Positions 6,991-15,924 of a DNA stretch of 64,000 nt are shown piece by piece; the first letter of the stretch is position 1, and each line of letters begins with the position of its first letter. The position numbers and the translations under genes were made by a program. Under the pieces are notes generated by a model. It made no database searches and was not told the origin of the DNA. It saw nothing but the letters and a program-made list of their open reading frames with translations. Location: positions 625,075-689,074 of the forward strand of contig CAVTOG010000015.1 of assembly GCA_963736325.1 (NCBI GenBank), in the 5' to 3' direction. Source of the DNA: Actinoallomurus sp963736325. Lineage in GTDB: Bacteria; Actinomycetota; Actinomycetes; Streptosporangiales; Streptosporangiaceae.

Positions 6991-8337
6991 CTAACCGCAG
7001 GGGTGTGCGCGGGCCTTCGGTGACACCTTGCCGGCGACGGCGTTCCGCAGCAGGGCCGCGAACCTTCCGTAGTCGATGTCGGTGGCGCCGAAGATCGCGG
7101 TTCGCATACAGCCGCGGAACACCTCGCTGAAGTCCTGGTAGCCCGGGGTCACAGGGCGCAGCCGCGCTTTGGTGAGGGCGCGCTGGATCTGCTGGCCCAG
7201 CCGTACCAGGTCGCTCCGGTCGATCTGCGGCTCGCTCGGGTCCGACGACTCCGTGCACAGGCGCGGATCGGCGTACACCGAGGCACGCGTCGGCGCGAAT
7301 CCTCCGCAGCCGAACAGCAGGTTCTCGCTGTCGTGGTCGGTGAGGAAGGCGATCAGCCGGGCGGCCTGCTCCTTCTTCTGGCTGTACGCCGAGATCGCGA
7401 GGTTCTGCCCGCCCAGGACGGTCGGGCCCGGGAGCGGCGAGACGCCGAACTTCAGTCCGGAGGCGTCGCGCATGTGCGGGTCGGCGGCCAGCACACGGAA
7501 GGCGTACGGCCAGTTCCGCATGAACGTGGCACGGCCGTCGGCGAACTCCTGGATGCTCGACGCCTCGGTGGCGCTCTGGGCCGACCCGGAGATCGCCTTT
7601 CCGGCCGCGGCGCGGACCGTACGGAGCGCGGTCTCGATCGCGGTCCGGTTCAGCGGCTGGTCGACGACGACCTGGTCGCCGTGGACGACGTCGCCGCCGA
7701 AACCCCAGATGAGCTCCAGGGCGTTCACGGTGGCTCCCTCGTAGTCGCCGAACTGCGTCGCGTACGAGGCGGATTCGGCGAGCAGGGCGTTCAGGCCGGT
7801 GGGAGCCGTGGTCTTCTTCGTGGCAGAGAAGAGCAGGCCGACGTCGACGTTGAGGGGCAGCGCGTACACGGTGCCCTTCCAGCTCACCGACTGCTTGAGC
7901 TGAGGGAGGAAGTCGGTGTCCCAGCCGTTCGGCAGGGGGTACGGCGCGATCGCGCCGGCCTCGGCGAACTCGGCGGTCAGCGGCGTGTCCAGGGCCAGCA
8001 CGTCGTACTCGCAGCTGTGGGACTGCTGCGTCGCGGCCATCTGGCTCCGCTGCAGGTCCGCGATGCCGGAGATCTCCACGAGCTTGGCCGGGGTGTCCCG
8101 GTTCTGCTCGTTCCACTTGTTGATCAGCGCACGGCGTTCGCCGGTGAGGCTGACGTCCGTGCCGCTCGCCACCCTGAGCCCGTTGTGCCGCGCCTCGGCG
8201 GGGCAGCCGCCGTCGTGCGCGCCGGTGGAGGTCACGAACGGGAAGAGCACGCCCGCCGCACCGACTGCGATGCCGACGAAGATCGCGAGCCGGTGCCGGG
8301 CGAGCTGGTGCCGGGCGAGCCGGCCGTCGCGCGTCAC
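6991..8337 (-). CDS. membrane-anchored extracellular solute-binding protein
   Basis: A 448-residue family-1-like solute-binding protein. After a short basic N-terminus there is one hydrophobic anchor (LAIFVGIAVGAAGVLFPFV, about residues 18-36) and no lipobox, so it is held in the membrane with the binding domain outside. Family marks are LTGERRALINKWNEQN, EYDVLALDTPLTAEFAEAGAI, NVDVGLLFSATKKTT and the hinge strand FGVSPLPGPTVLGGQNLAISAYS. The GTG at 8337 overlaps the stop of the upstream VWA gene (GTGA), so it is co-translated with it. There is no ABC permease or ATPase next to it. Together with its neighbour, which also carries a solute-binding domain, it probably has a non-transport or sensing role. 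Confidence 0.75.
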   Translation of the reverse strand: MTRDGRLARHQLARHRLAIFVGIAVGAAGVLFPFVTSTGAHDGGCPAEARHNGLRVASGTDVSLTGERRALINKWNEQNRDTPAKLVEISGIADLQRSQMAATQQSHSCEYDVLALDTPLTAEFAEAGAIAPYPLPNGWDTDFLPQLKQSVSWKGTVYALPLNVDVGLLFSATKKTTAPTGLNALLAESASYATQFGDYEGATVNALELIWGFGGDVVHGDQVVVDQPLNRTAIETALRTVRAAAGKAISGSAQSATEASSIQEFADGRATFMRNWPYAFRVLAADPHMRDASGLKFGVSPLPGPTVLGGQNLAISAYSQKKEQAARLIAFLTDHDSENLLFGCGGFAPTRASVYADPRLCTESSDPSEPQIDRSDLVRLGQQIQRALTKARLRPVTPGYQDFSEVFRGCMRTAIFGATDIDYGRFAALLRNAVAGKVSPKARAHPCG

Positions 8338-10305
8338 GGCTTCACCCGCATCGCATCGAGGATCGCGGCGATGGTGTCGTTCGTCTCCTGGTGCGCGGTG
8401 TCCACGCACGCCACCGAGTCACCGAGCGTCTTGATCGTGTCCGAGTCGCACTTCTGCGTGCCGGTCAGCACGATGATCGGGGGCACGTCGCCTTTCAACC
8501 GTCCGCGCAGCCGCTTTGCCTGGGCCGCCAGATCGCCCTGCTGCGAGCCGCCGTCGGTGAACAGGACGGCTGCGGAGTTCCGGTAATCCTTGATCGCGTC
8601 CGCGGCGTCGCCGATCGCGTCGTACAGGCCGTAGTCGCTGCCCGCCGGCTGGAGGCCGCTCAGCTTGGCGTCCATGTCCGTGCGGTTCGGCGGACTGGCC
8701 GGTGGGGTCAGCCGCCGGAACGAGTCCTGTCCCTGGATCTTGGAGAAGGCGTCCAGCTCGCCGCTGTCCGGATCGTGCACCACGCTCAGCGACGCGCTGC
8801 GGGCGAGCTGGACGGCGTACGTGAAACGGGAACCGTCCTTGAGGCGCCCGCCGCTCATCGAGCCAGAGGCGTCCACGGCCAGGACGACGTGCCGGGGGGG
8901 GGGGGGGCCAGCGCCGGGCGATGTCCTGCAGCGACCGCGCGGTGGACGCGGGGGCGAACTCGCGGGCACGTAGGCCCGGCAGCCGGGCAGGGTAGGGCTG
9001 GTCGCCCGCGTAGGTCTCCGTGCGTGCGCGCCCGGAGGCGTCGCGGTACCGGTACGCCCGCAGCCGGTCGTCGCCGAGCCAGTGCCGGAACCGCTCGACC
9101 TCGGCCGCGCGGCGAGAGGAGTCCTGGCCGGCCCAGGTGACGTGCACGAACGGATAGTCCAGGACGTGCGTGTCCGACGGGTAGTGGATCGTCAGGTCCG
9201 GGCCCTTCGAGCCGCCGACCGGACAGACGTCGCCCAGGGCCTGCCCGCCGGCGTAGTCGGCCAGTATCTGCTCCGGAGCGATCACGGCGACGTGCCCGCC
9301 GAGGGCGCTCCCGCGGAGGCCGCACAACATCGCGGCGGAGTCGCCGAGGGGGAGAATCGTACGGGCGAGGGCGTTCTCGGTCTGCTCGCCAGGGGCCCCG
9401 AGCGCCTTCGCCGCGTACAGGTCGGCGGTGGCCAGCGCGCCGACCTCCGACACGTCCGGGCTGGCGCGCAGGAACGTCTTCACGCCGTTGTCCTTCGCGA
9501 CGCCGAGCAGGTCCTTGAGCGTCGGCCGCGGGTTCCCGGCGAGCCCGGCCGTCACGTCAGCTTCGGCTTCGGAGGAGATGGCGACCACCAGCGGCGACGT
9601 CGCGATCGATCCCTCGTTCACGAGGCGCACGCCGGGAACGTCTTCGCCGGTGAGGTAGGGCACCTCGGCCGAGGTGCCCGGGATGATGACGTCGGGCTGG
9701 AGGGCGCCGCGGCTGGTCTCCCCGCCACCGGGAGCGCCGTACCAGTCACCCTGGAACCCCGCCGCCAGGCTCGTGATGCTGCCCGAGGCCGCGACCGCGA
9801 TCCGCACCCGCCCGCAGTGCTCGTCGCCGGACGAGACGAACTCGGTCGCGGCCCGCCGCAGGGCGGTCAGGTTCTCCGGGGCGGTCAGCACCCGCAGGTC
9901 CACCGATGAGGCACAAGAGCCGGGGAACGCGGCGTGCGCCATCCCGCGTACGCCCGAGAGACAGCCGTAGGCCATCAGCGCCGCGACCGTGCCCACGACG
10001 AGTGACGTGCCCAGGTCCCGGTGGTCGTGCCAGAGGCCCCCGGCCTTCCCGCCCGCGTACCTGATGATGATGAGCAGCCCGGAGAGAGAACTGGCGAGCG
10101 CGATCGCCCAGGCCAGCGCCACCGAGATCTGGTGCTGGTGGTGAAGCGCGTATCCGGCCAGGATCCCGCACACCGCCACGACACCGCTGACGAGCCACGG
10201 GAGCTGCTGGGGGAGCTGCAGGAGATCACTCACCGCGCGGAAGATGGTGATGAGCCTCTTCCAAACCGGCTCCGGCCTGCCCTTCGGCGACTGATCGCTC
10301 GGCAT
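8334..10305 (-). pseudogene. membrane + solute-binding + VWA protein, frame broken at a 14-G run
   Basis: The first frame (start 10305) encodes three membrane segments in residues 30-120 (LVSGVVAVCGILAGYAL, ALAWAIALASSLSGLLIII, LGTSLVVGTVAALMAYG), then an external solute-binding domain (SVDLRVLTAPENLTALRRAA, VRIAVAASGSITSLAAGFQG, PDVIIPGTSAE). It reaches SLQDIARRW and then loses sense. The second frame picks up at RHVVLAVDASGSMSGG, a VWA domain with the MIDAS DxSxS motif and later LFTDGGS, ending at 8334. The switch lies in a run of 14 G (8894-8907); one base fewer restores a single protein of about 656 residues. Both halves look well conserved, so this is a sequencing error, a phase-variable tract, or a recent mutation. 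The stop overlaps the downstream solute-binding gene by 4 bp. Confidence 0.8.
8894..8907. repeat. 14-bp poly-G homopolymer inside a gene
   Basis: Fourteen consecutive G on the plus strand (C on the coding strand). It is exactly where the reading frame of the VWA protein changes. Tracts of this length are prone to slippage in replication and to miscalling in sequencing. Confidence 0.95.
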
Positions 10306-10455
10306 GCAGGCGCAGTCCTCTCCCCCGGCGCGGCGTTGGTGATCGGGGGCTGAATTTTAACGGACGACTGACCGGACGAACGTGGCGAATGACGCAGTAG
10401 GCGCATGGATCGGCGACGGGCGGTTGGACCATCCGCCCGCCGCCGAGGGTGACGA

Positions 10456-11241
10456 TCAGGTGGAGAGAATGCGGTCGATGAGCGAGCCGTAGCCGCGCAG
10501 CGCGATACGCAGGCGCTCGGTGTCGGGGCCGTCGCCGTCGTTCCAACGGTCGTCAAGGTCCTGCCGGAGCCGTCCGAGCGAAGCGGTGAGCTCGTCCAGG
10601 ACCTGGGAGGACAGTGCGCTCGCCCGCTGAAGGGCGTCCGACGGGTCGTCGACGAAGCTCGCCTTCACGTCGTGCCACTCGCCGTTGAACCGCTCGGCGT
10701 CGGCGGGGCCGATCAGATGCTCGACGCTGAAGCCGTCGCCGGTCGTCGGAGGGGTGTCGGAGGCAGTGTCGGCCGCGGCGGCCGTTTCCTCGGTCTCGTC
10801 CGTATCGTCGTGCGTGTCGGAAGCGGGCTCGGGCTCAGCGGCGGGTTCGTCGGTCTCGTCTGTATGGTCGTGCGTGTCGCGGGCGCCAAGGACGATCGGC
10901 CCCTCGTCGGCACCCGTGGGTTCTTCGTCCGCGACGGTCTCGTCGTCGAGCACGCCCTCGTCCACGAACGGGGAGGCGTTCTCGTCGGCGGCCCCCTCGG
11001 ACCAGCGCGGCTCGTCGACCGCGTCGTCGTGTTCATCGTCTTCATCGTCGAGGGGACGCTCGTCGATGTGCTCGACCATCGGCTCGTCATCGTCGGAGGG
11101 CTCGATGTGACCCTCGATCGGCTCTTCGCCGGGGGTCGCCTCGGCGCTCCGCTCGCCGGGCCAGCGGACACCGGCCGCGGGCTCGTCGCCGGGTTGTGGA
11201 TGCTGGGTCTCGTCCTCTGTGTGGGGGTTGTACTCGCTCAT
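10456..11241 (-). CDS. acidic protein with C-terminal helical domain, function unknown
   Basis: A 261-residue hypothetical protein. Residues 1-170 are strongly acidic and low-complexity (runs such as DDEDDEHDDAVDEP, DTHDHTDETDEP), likely disordered. Residues 175-260 form a predicted helical domain beginning ERFNGEWHDVKASFVDDP and ending LRGYGSLIDRILST. The same W-x2-V-x4-FVD-x-P pattern occurs in the neighbouring upstream gene. No signal peptide or membrane segment is visible. The gene lies 2 bp after the upstream stop, so the two are cotranscribed. I do not recognise a function. Confidence 0.7.
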   Translation of the reverse strand: MSEYNPHTEDETQHPQPGDEPAAGVRWPGERSAEATPGEEPIEGHIEPSDDDEPMVEHIDERPLDDEDDEHDDAVDEPRWSEGAADENASPFVDEGVLDDETVADEEPTGADEGPIVLGARDTHDHTDETDEPAAEPEPASDTHDDTDETEETAAAADTASDTPPTTGDGFSVEHLIGPADAERFNGEWHDVKASFVDDPSDALQRASALSSQVLDELTASLGRLRQDLDDRWNDGDGPDTERLRIALRGYGSLIDRILST

Positions 11242-11243
11242 CT

Positions 11244-12095
11244 CTACACTCCCTCGTCTCCGGCGTCGTCGCGCCGGCCGGCGTGTTCGCCGGTCTGTGT
11301 GCCGCTCCCGGCCCGATCACGGGCCCCGCGGCCGTTCCCCTCGGCGTCCACGTCACGGCCGGGCGCGGCCCCCGTGCCACGGTCCGCAGCGGCCCCCGCT
11401 TCATGGTCTGCCTCGGTATTCGTGCCATGGTCCGCAGCGTTCTCCCCGTGACGGCCCGCCTTCTCCGCGTCGGCGGACGTCTCCGCCCGCCCGTCGCCGG
11501 AGTCGGTTCCGTTCGCATGTGTTCCGTCCGTACGGGCCGTGGCCCCGTCGTGCTGCTCTGTGCGGGTTTCTCCGAGGAGCTCGGTGAACAGGGCGCGGTA
11601 GTGCACCATGGCCTGCCGCAGGTCCTCGGTCGACGCCTGCTCGGTCTCGGCTCTCGTGCCGATCTCGTGGGCGGCCCGGTACCGCTCGATCGTGCCCGCG
11701 TGCTCGACGGAGAGGTCCTCGGCCTGCTGCTCGAAGCTCTCGGTCGGGTAGCCGCGCTCGCCGATGACGAGGACGAGAAGACGGTGGGCCTCGATGACCG
11801 CGCTCGCGGGTGCGTCCACGAACCGCTCCTGTACGCGCCGCCACTCGCCGCGGAGCCGTTCGCGCGTCTCCGGGGCCAGATCCTTGATGTCCAGCTTGTC
11901 GTGGCGTTTCTGGCGGGCGAGCAGCTCCTGCTCGGCCTCGCGTGCGCTCTCATGACTCTGGACCGCGCGGTCGTACTCGGGGCCGAATTTCGCCCGCAGG
12001 CGCTTGCTCCGGCCCTGCGTGAAAACGAGGAACCCGGCGGCTCCGACGGCGAGGATCACGATGATGACGATGACGACCACTATCACTGTCGACAT
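11244..12095 (-). CDS. membrane-anchored helical-domain protein, function unknown
   Basis: A 283-residue hypothetical protein. Residues 3-26 are one membrane anchor (VIVVVIVIIVILAVGAAGF), followed by basic KRLRAKFGPEYDRAV and a coiled-coil-like stretch rich in E, A and R. Residues 75-180 contain LRGEWRRVQERFVDAPASAV, GERGYPTESFEQQAEDLSV and LRQAMVHYRALFTELLGE, a widespread uncharacterised actinobacterial family. The last 100 residues are low-complexity, polar and probably disordered. ATG 12095 has GGAGACAACC just upstream. It shares the W/FVD domain with the downstream acidic protein. Confidence 0.72.
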   Translation of the reverse strand: MSTVIVVVIVIIVILAVGAAGFLVFTQGRSKRLRAKFGPEYDRAVQSHESAREAEQELLARQKRHDKLDIKDLAPETRERLRGEWRRVQERFVDAPASAVIEAHRLLVLVIGERGYPTESFEQQAEDLSVEHAGTIERYRAAHEIGTRAETEQASTEDLRQAMVHYRALFTELLGETRTEQHDGATARTDGTHANGTDSGDGRAETSADAEKAGRHGENAADHGTNTEADHEAGAAADRGTGAAPGRDVDAEGNGRGARDRAGSGTQTGEHAGRRDDAGDEGV

Positions 12096-12517
12096 GGTTG
12101 TCTCCGCTCGGTTGGGTGCGTCGGCCCCTTGCCCATGAAAAATAGGTCAAAACGATCGAAGCCGGGCATTTTTCGTGAATAAAGGTGCTGGTCGATGGCC
12201 CGACGGCCCCCCGATACGAAAATGTGACATTGCGTGTAATCCGGAACGGCCTCTCGCGCGTCGTCGGCCGCGAGGCGGCTCCGAGTGCGGCCGTCGTCGT
12301 CGCAGCTCACAACGGCCGGTAGCGGGGGCCCGCGAGGCGGGCGCGCGACGAGCCGTCAAAGCGGAAGTGGTCCCCGGTTCCGGGGCCGCGCGGGCCGTTT
12401 CACCGCTGCGACCAGTGGTTTTTCCCGGGAGGCGCGCCGAGGGTGCCGTAGGCTTCCACCCTTCACGGCAATGGCTTGGTCAATTAGCCACATACGGGGT
12501 GACCGAGAAAGGCGTCG
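12096..12517. other. 422-bp intergenic region
   Basis: Divergent spacer between the membrane-anchored helical protein and the betaine transporter operon. The left 150 bp are unusually AT-rich for this genome and should hold the promoter of the minus-strand gene. The right part is very GC-rich with several short GC hairpins. No recognisable riboswitch core or protein-coding stretch was seen. Confidence 0.5.
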
Positions 12518-13168
12518 ATGACCTTCAGCGAGTACCTCCAGACGCGTTCGGACGATCTGACGCAGGCATTCGGACAGCACGCGCTCGTCGTGGCGGTGGC
12601 GATGTCGATCGCGACGGTTCTGGGGGTCGGCGCCGGGATGGTCACCTGGCGCAGGCCGCGCCTGGCCGGCCTCGCGATGGGGACGGCCGGCGGCTTCCTC
12701 ACGGTTCCGTCGTTCGCCCTGCTCGGCCTGCTCATCCCGATCCTCGGCCTCGGCTGGACGCCGACGATCTTCGCGCTCACCCTCTACTCGCTGCTGCCGA
12801 TCATCCGGAACACGGTCGTCGGACTGCGCGGCGTGGACTCGGCGGTGGTCGAGGCCGGCCGCGGCATGGGGATGAGCGCCTTCCGCGTCCTGTGGCGCGT
12901 TCAGCTGCCGATCGCCTGGCCGCTGATCCTCACCGGCATCCGGGTGTCCACCCAGATGGTCATCGGCATCGCGGCCATCGCGGCGTACGTCGGCGGCCCC
13001 GGTCTGGGCGACCAGATCTTCGACGGCCTGGCCCGGCTCGGCTCGGCCAACGCCCTGAACGAGGCGCTCGCCGGCACGCTCGGCGTGGTCGTCTTCTCCC
13101 TGTTGTGCGACATGTTCTTTCTCGTAGTTCGCCGTCTCACCAGCCCGAGGGGTCTTCGTGTTCGATAA
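12518..13168 (+). CDS. glycine betaine/choline ABC transporter permease
   Basis: A 216-residue inner-membrane subunit of an OpuC/OpuB-type osmoprotectant importer. It has about five membrane segments and the cytoplasmic coupling loop VEAGRGMGMSAFRVLWRVQLPIA (EAA-type motif), preceded by the diagnostic SLLPIIRNTVVGLRGVD. First gene of permease-ATPase-permease-binding protein; its end overlaps the ATPase gene by 11 bp. The ATG at 12518 has weak GAGAAAGGCG upstream. The 420-bp leader may carry the osmotic control. Confidence 0.92.
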   Translation: MTFSEYLQTRSDDLTQAFGQHALVVAVAMSIATVLGVGAGMVTWRRPRLAGLAMGTAGGFLTVPSFALLGLLIPILGLGWTPTIFALTLYSLLPIIRNTVVGLRGVDSAVVEAGRGMGMSAFRVLWRVQLPIAWPLILTGIRVSTQMVIGIAAIAAYVGGPGLGDQIFDGLARLGSANALNEALAGTLGVVVFSLLCDMFFLVVRRLTSPRGLRVR

Positions 13169-14162
13169 CAGCGATGGTGGCGTGCGGATCGAGCTGACCG
13201 AGCTCACCAAGCGCTATCCCGGCCAGAGCACCGCCGCCGTGGACCGCTTCTCTCTCAACGTGCCGGCCGGTGAGCTGGTCGTCTTCGTCGGCCCGTCCGG
13301 CTGCGGCAAGACGACCACGATGAAGATGATCAACCGGTTGATCGAGCCGACCTCAGGCAGCATCCGCATCGGCGACGAGGACGTCCTCAAGATGCGCCCG
13401 GACGAGTTGCGCCGGCACGTCGGCTACGTCATCCAGCAGGTCGGGCTGTTCCCGCACCTGACCATCGCCCAGAACATCGCCGTGGTGCCACGGCTCCTCG
13501 GCTGGCCCAAGCCGAAGATCACCGATCGGGTCGACGAGCTGCTCGGGCTGGTCGGGCTCGACGCCGGTCGGTTCGGGTCCCGATATCCGCGGCAGCTGTC
13601 CGGCGGCCAGCAGCAGCGTGTCGGCGTGGCGCGCGCCCTGGCGGCGGACCCGCCGGTGATGCTCATGGACGAGCCGTTCGGCGCGACCGACCCGATCACC
13701 CGCGAGCACCTGCAGAACGAGTTCCTCCGCCTCCAGCGCGAGCTGCGCAAGACGATCATCTTCGTCACGCACGACTTCGAAGAGGCCATCAAGCTGGGCG
13801 ACCGCATCGCCGTACTGCGCGAGGGTTCCCAGATCGCCCAGTACGACCGGCCGGCGCGGATCCTCGGCGCCCCCGCCGACGACTACGTCGCCGGGTTCAT
13901 CGGCGTCGGCGCGACGCTGAAGCGGCTGGCCCTGGTCGCCGTCGACGACGTCGACCTCGCCGACGGTACGCCGCCGACGGGCCTGCCCGAGGTCGACGGC
14001 TCGGCGACACTGCGCGAGGCGCTGGACGCCATGGTCGCGAGCGGCACCGAAGAGGTCGTCGCCGTGTCGGGCGACCGACGCCGCCTCCTCACGTACCACG
14101 ACGTCTGCCGGACCATCCGGCGTTCGGAGGCCGAGACGGAGGTGGAGAACAGTGGCAGCTGA
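13158..14162 (+). CDS. glycine betaine/choline ABC transporter ATP-binding protein
   Basis: A 334-residue ATPase of the ProV/OpuCA family. Walker A is GPSGCGKTT, Q-loop VIQQVGLFPH, signature LSGGQQQRVGVARAL, Walker B VMLMDEPFGATDP, switch His in FVTHDFEEAIKLGD. After residue 240 there is a short C-terminal regulatory region with one recognisable CBS-like repeat (TLREALDAMVASGTEEVVAV), shorter than the tandem CBS pair of classical OpuCA. The GTG start overlaps the first permease gene; the end overlaps the second permease gene by 11 bp. Confidence 0.94.
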   Translation: MFDNSDGGVRIELTELTKRYPGQSTAAVDRFSLNVPAGELVVFVGPSGCGKTTTMKMINRLIEPTSGSIRIGDEDVLKMRPDELRRHVGYVIQQVGLFPHLTIAQNIAVVPRLLGWPKPKITDRVDELLGLVGLDAGRFGSRYPRQLSGGQQQRVGVARALAADPPVMLMDEPFGATDPITREHLQNEFLRLQRELRKTIIFVTHDFEEAIKLGDRIAVLREGSQIAQYDRPARILGAPADDYVAGFIGVGATLKRLALVAVDDVDLADGTPPTGLPEVDGSATLREALDAMVASGTEEVVAVSGDRRRLLTYHDVCRTIRRSEAETEVENSGS

Positions 14163-14943
14163 CGCGCTGACCGGAGCGGGCCCGGTCGCCGTGGCCGCCC
14201 CGTCGGGGCGCGGCCGTACCCGCGTGCTGCTCCGCCACCTCGGCACCCCGCTCACGATCGCGGTCGTGCTCGGCGTCCTCTACCTGTGGGTGCACGGCCT
14301 GCGGCTCGACTCGATCGAGCGGCGCACGCTCAACTACACGTTCATGCACGACCGGGTGGTCGAGCACCTGAAGCTCACGGTCGCCGCGACCGTCCTCGTG
14401 ACGGTGATCGCCATCCCGCTCGGCGTGCTGGTGTCGCGGCCCGCCGCGCGCTGGGTGAGCCCGATCGTGCTCGGCCTGTCGAACCTCGGCCAGGCGGTCC
14501 CGTCCATCGGCCTGCTGGTGCTGCTGACCATCAAGTTCGGCGTCGGATTCAAGATCGCCATGATCGGCCTGGTCGCGTACGCCGTGCTGCCCGTGCTGCG
14601 CAACACGATGGTCGGCATCCAGCAGGTGGATCCCGCCCTCGTCGAGGCGGCCCGCGGCATGGGGATGACCCGCCGCCAGGTGCTGTTCTCCGTCGAGCTG
14701 CGGCTGGCGGTGCCGGTGATCCTCGCCGGCCTGCGGACCGCTCTCGTGCTCACCGTCGGCGTCGCGACCCTCGCGGCGTTCGTCAACGCGGGCGGTCTCG
14801 GCGAAATGATCATCAACGGCATCAAGCTGGGACGTCACCCCGTGCTGATCACCGGCAGCGTCCTCACCTGCTGCATCGCGTTCCTTGTCGACTGGCTCGG
14901 CAACCTCGCGGAGGACGTCCTGCGCCCCCGCGGGCTTTCCTGA
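14152..14943 (+). CDS. second glycine betaine/choline ABC transporter permease
   Basis: A 263-residue permease paralogous to the first one in the operon (YAVLPVLRNTMVGIQQVDPA, then VEAARGMGMTRRQVLFSVEL as coupling loop). It has a longer N-terminus with a membrane segment at residues 28-45 and about 60 residues outside the membrane before the transport core. GTG start at 14152 overlaps the ATPase gene. Together the two permeases form the heterodimeric channel. Confidence 0.92.
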   Translation: MAADALTGAGPVAVAAPSGRGRTRVLLRHLGTPLTIAVVLGVLYLWVHGLRLDSIERRTLNYTFMHDRVVEHLKLTVAATVLVTVIAIPLGVLVSRPAARWVSPIVLGLSNLGQAVPSIGLLVLLTIKFGVGFKIAMIGLVAYAVLPVLRNTMVGIQQVDPALVEAARGMGMTRRQVLFSVELRLAVPVILAGLRTALVLTVGVATLAAFVNAGGLGEMIINGIKLGRHPVLITGSVLTCCIAFLVDWLGNLAEDVLRPRGLS

Positions 14944-14970
14944 CGCGTACATCGAAGAGAAAGGACGACG

Positions 14971-15924
14971 ATGCGTAACCGTTTCCTGGGAACGATCCTG
15001 GCCGCCACGACGCTCGCCACATCCCTCGCCGCCTGCGGCGGGGCGAAGTCCGACGTCAAGCAGGGGAGTGCCGGGCAGGAGCTCAAGGGCGTGTCCGTAC
15101 GCGTCGGCTCGAAGGAGTTCACCGAGCAACTCGTCCTCGGGCAGATGACGTTCGAGCTCCTGCGGGCCCACGGCGCGAGCGTCACCGACAAGACCAACAT
15201 CAAGGGCTCCACCAACACGCGTGACGCCCTCACCGCGAACCAGATCGACCTGTACTGGGACTACACCGGCACGGGCTGGATCACGTATCTGAAGCACGCG
15301 AAGCCGATCCCGGACTCCGCCCGGCAGTACGAGGCGGTGGCGAAGGAGGACCTCGCCAAGAACAAGATCGTCTGGGAGCCGCCGGCGCCGCTGAACAACA
15401 CGTACGCGTTCGCGATCCGCGCGGCCAAGGGCCAGGAGCTCGGCGTCAGGACCATGTCCGACGTCGCGAACCTCCTCAAGACCAAGCCGGACGAGGCGAC
15501 GTTCTGCATCGAGAGCGAGTTCTCGACCCGCGACGACGGCTGGCCGGGCCTGAAGAAGGCGTACGCGATGAACGTCCCGTCCGGCGCAGTGAAGCAGCTC
15601 GACACCGGCGTGATCTACAGCGAGACCGCCAAGGGCAAGACCTGCAACTTCGGCGAGGTCTTCACCACCGACGGCCGTATCCAGGCGAAGAACCTCCAGG
15701 TCATCCAGGATGACAAGCAGTTCTTCCCGATCTACAACGTGGCGCTCACGCTGCGCAAGGACATCGCGGACAAGTACCCGCAGATCGCGAAGGTCGTCGC
15801 CCCGGTGACGAAGAAGCTCACCGAGGACACCATGCGCAGGCTCAACGCCAAGGTCGACGTGGACGGCTACGAGCCCGACCAGGTCGCCCACGACTGGCTG
15901 AAGGAGCAGGGCTTCATCAAGTGA
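14971..15924 (+). CDS. glycine betaine/choline-binding lipoprotein
   Basis: A 317-residue OpuAC/ProX-type binding protein, lipid-anchored outside the membrane. Lipobox is SLAAC at residue 22 after a short signal peptide. The family motifs VRVGSKEFTEQLVLGQM, GSTNTRDALTANQIDLYWDY and TGTGW (aromatic-box region) are clear, as is the C-terminal LTEDTMRRLNAKVDVDGYEP. AAAGGACGACG precedes the ATG. It is 27 bp downstream of the second permease and completes the transporter. Its 3-prime end overlaps a convergent amidohydrolase gene by 8 bp. Confidence 0.93.
   Translation: MRNRFLGTILAATTLATSLAACGGAKSDVKQGSAGQELKGVSVRVGSKEFTEQLVLGQMTFELLRAHGASVTDKTNIKGSTNTRDALTANQIDLYWDYTGTGWITYLKHAKPIPDSARQYEAVAKEDLAKNKIVWEPPAPLNNTYAFAIRAAKGQELGVRTMSDVANLLKTKPDEATFCIESEFSTRDDGWPGLKKAYAMNVPSGAVKQLDTGVIYSETAKGKTCNFGEVFTTDGRIQAKNLQVIQDDKQFFPIYNVALTLRKDIADKYPQIAKVVAPVTKKLTEDTMRRLNAKVDVDGYEPDQVAHDWLKEQGFIK

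Noticed and set aside
12369..12387. GGTCCCCGG/CCGGGGCC as a terminator
   Set aside because: The loop would be only two bases, no T-run follows and it is upstream of, not after, a gene.
12230..12517. Possible c-di-AMP (ydaO-type) riboswitch before the betaine transporter
   Set aside because: The region is GC-rich and hairpin-prone but I could not find the conserved core segments of that riboswitch.
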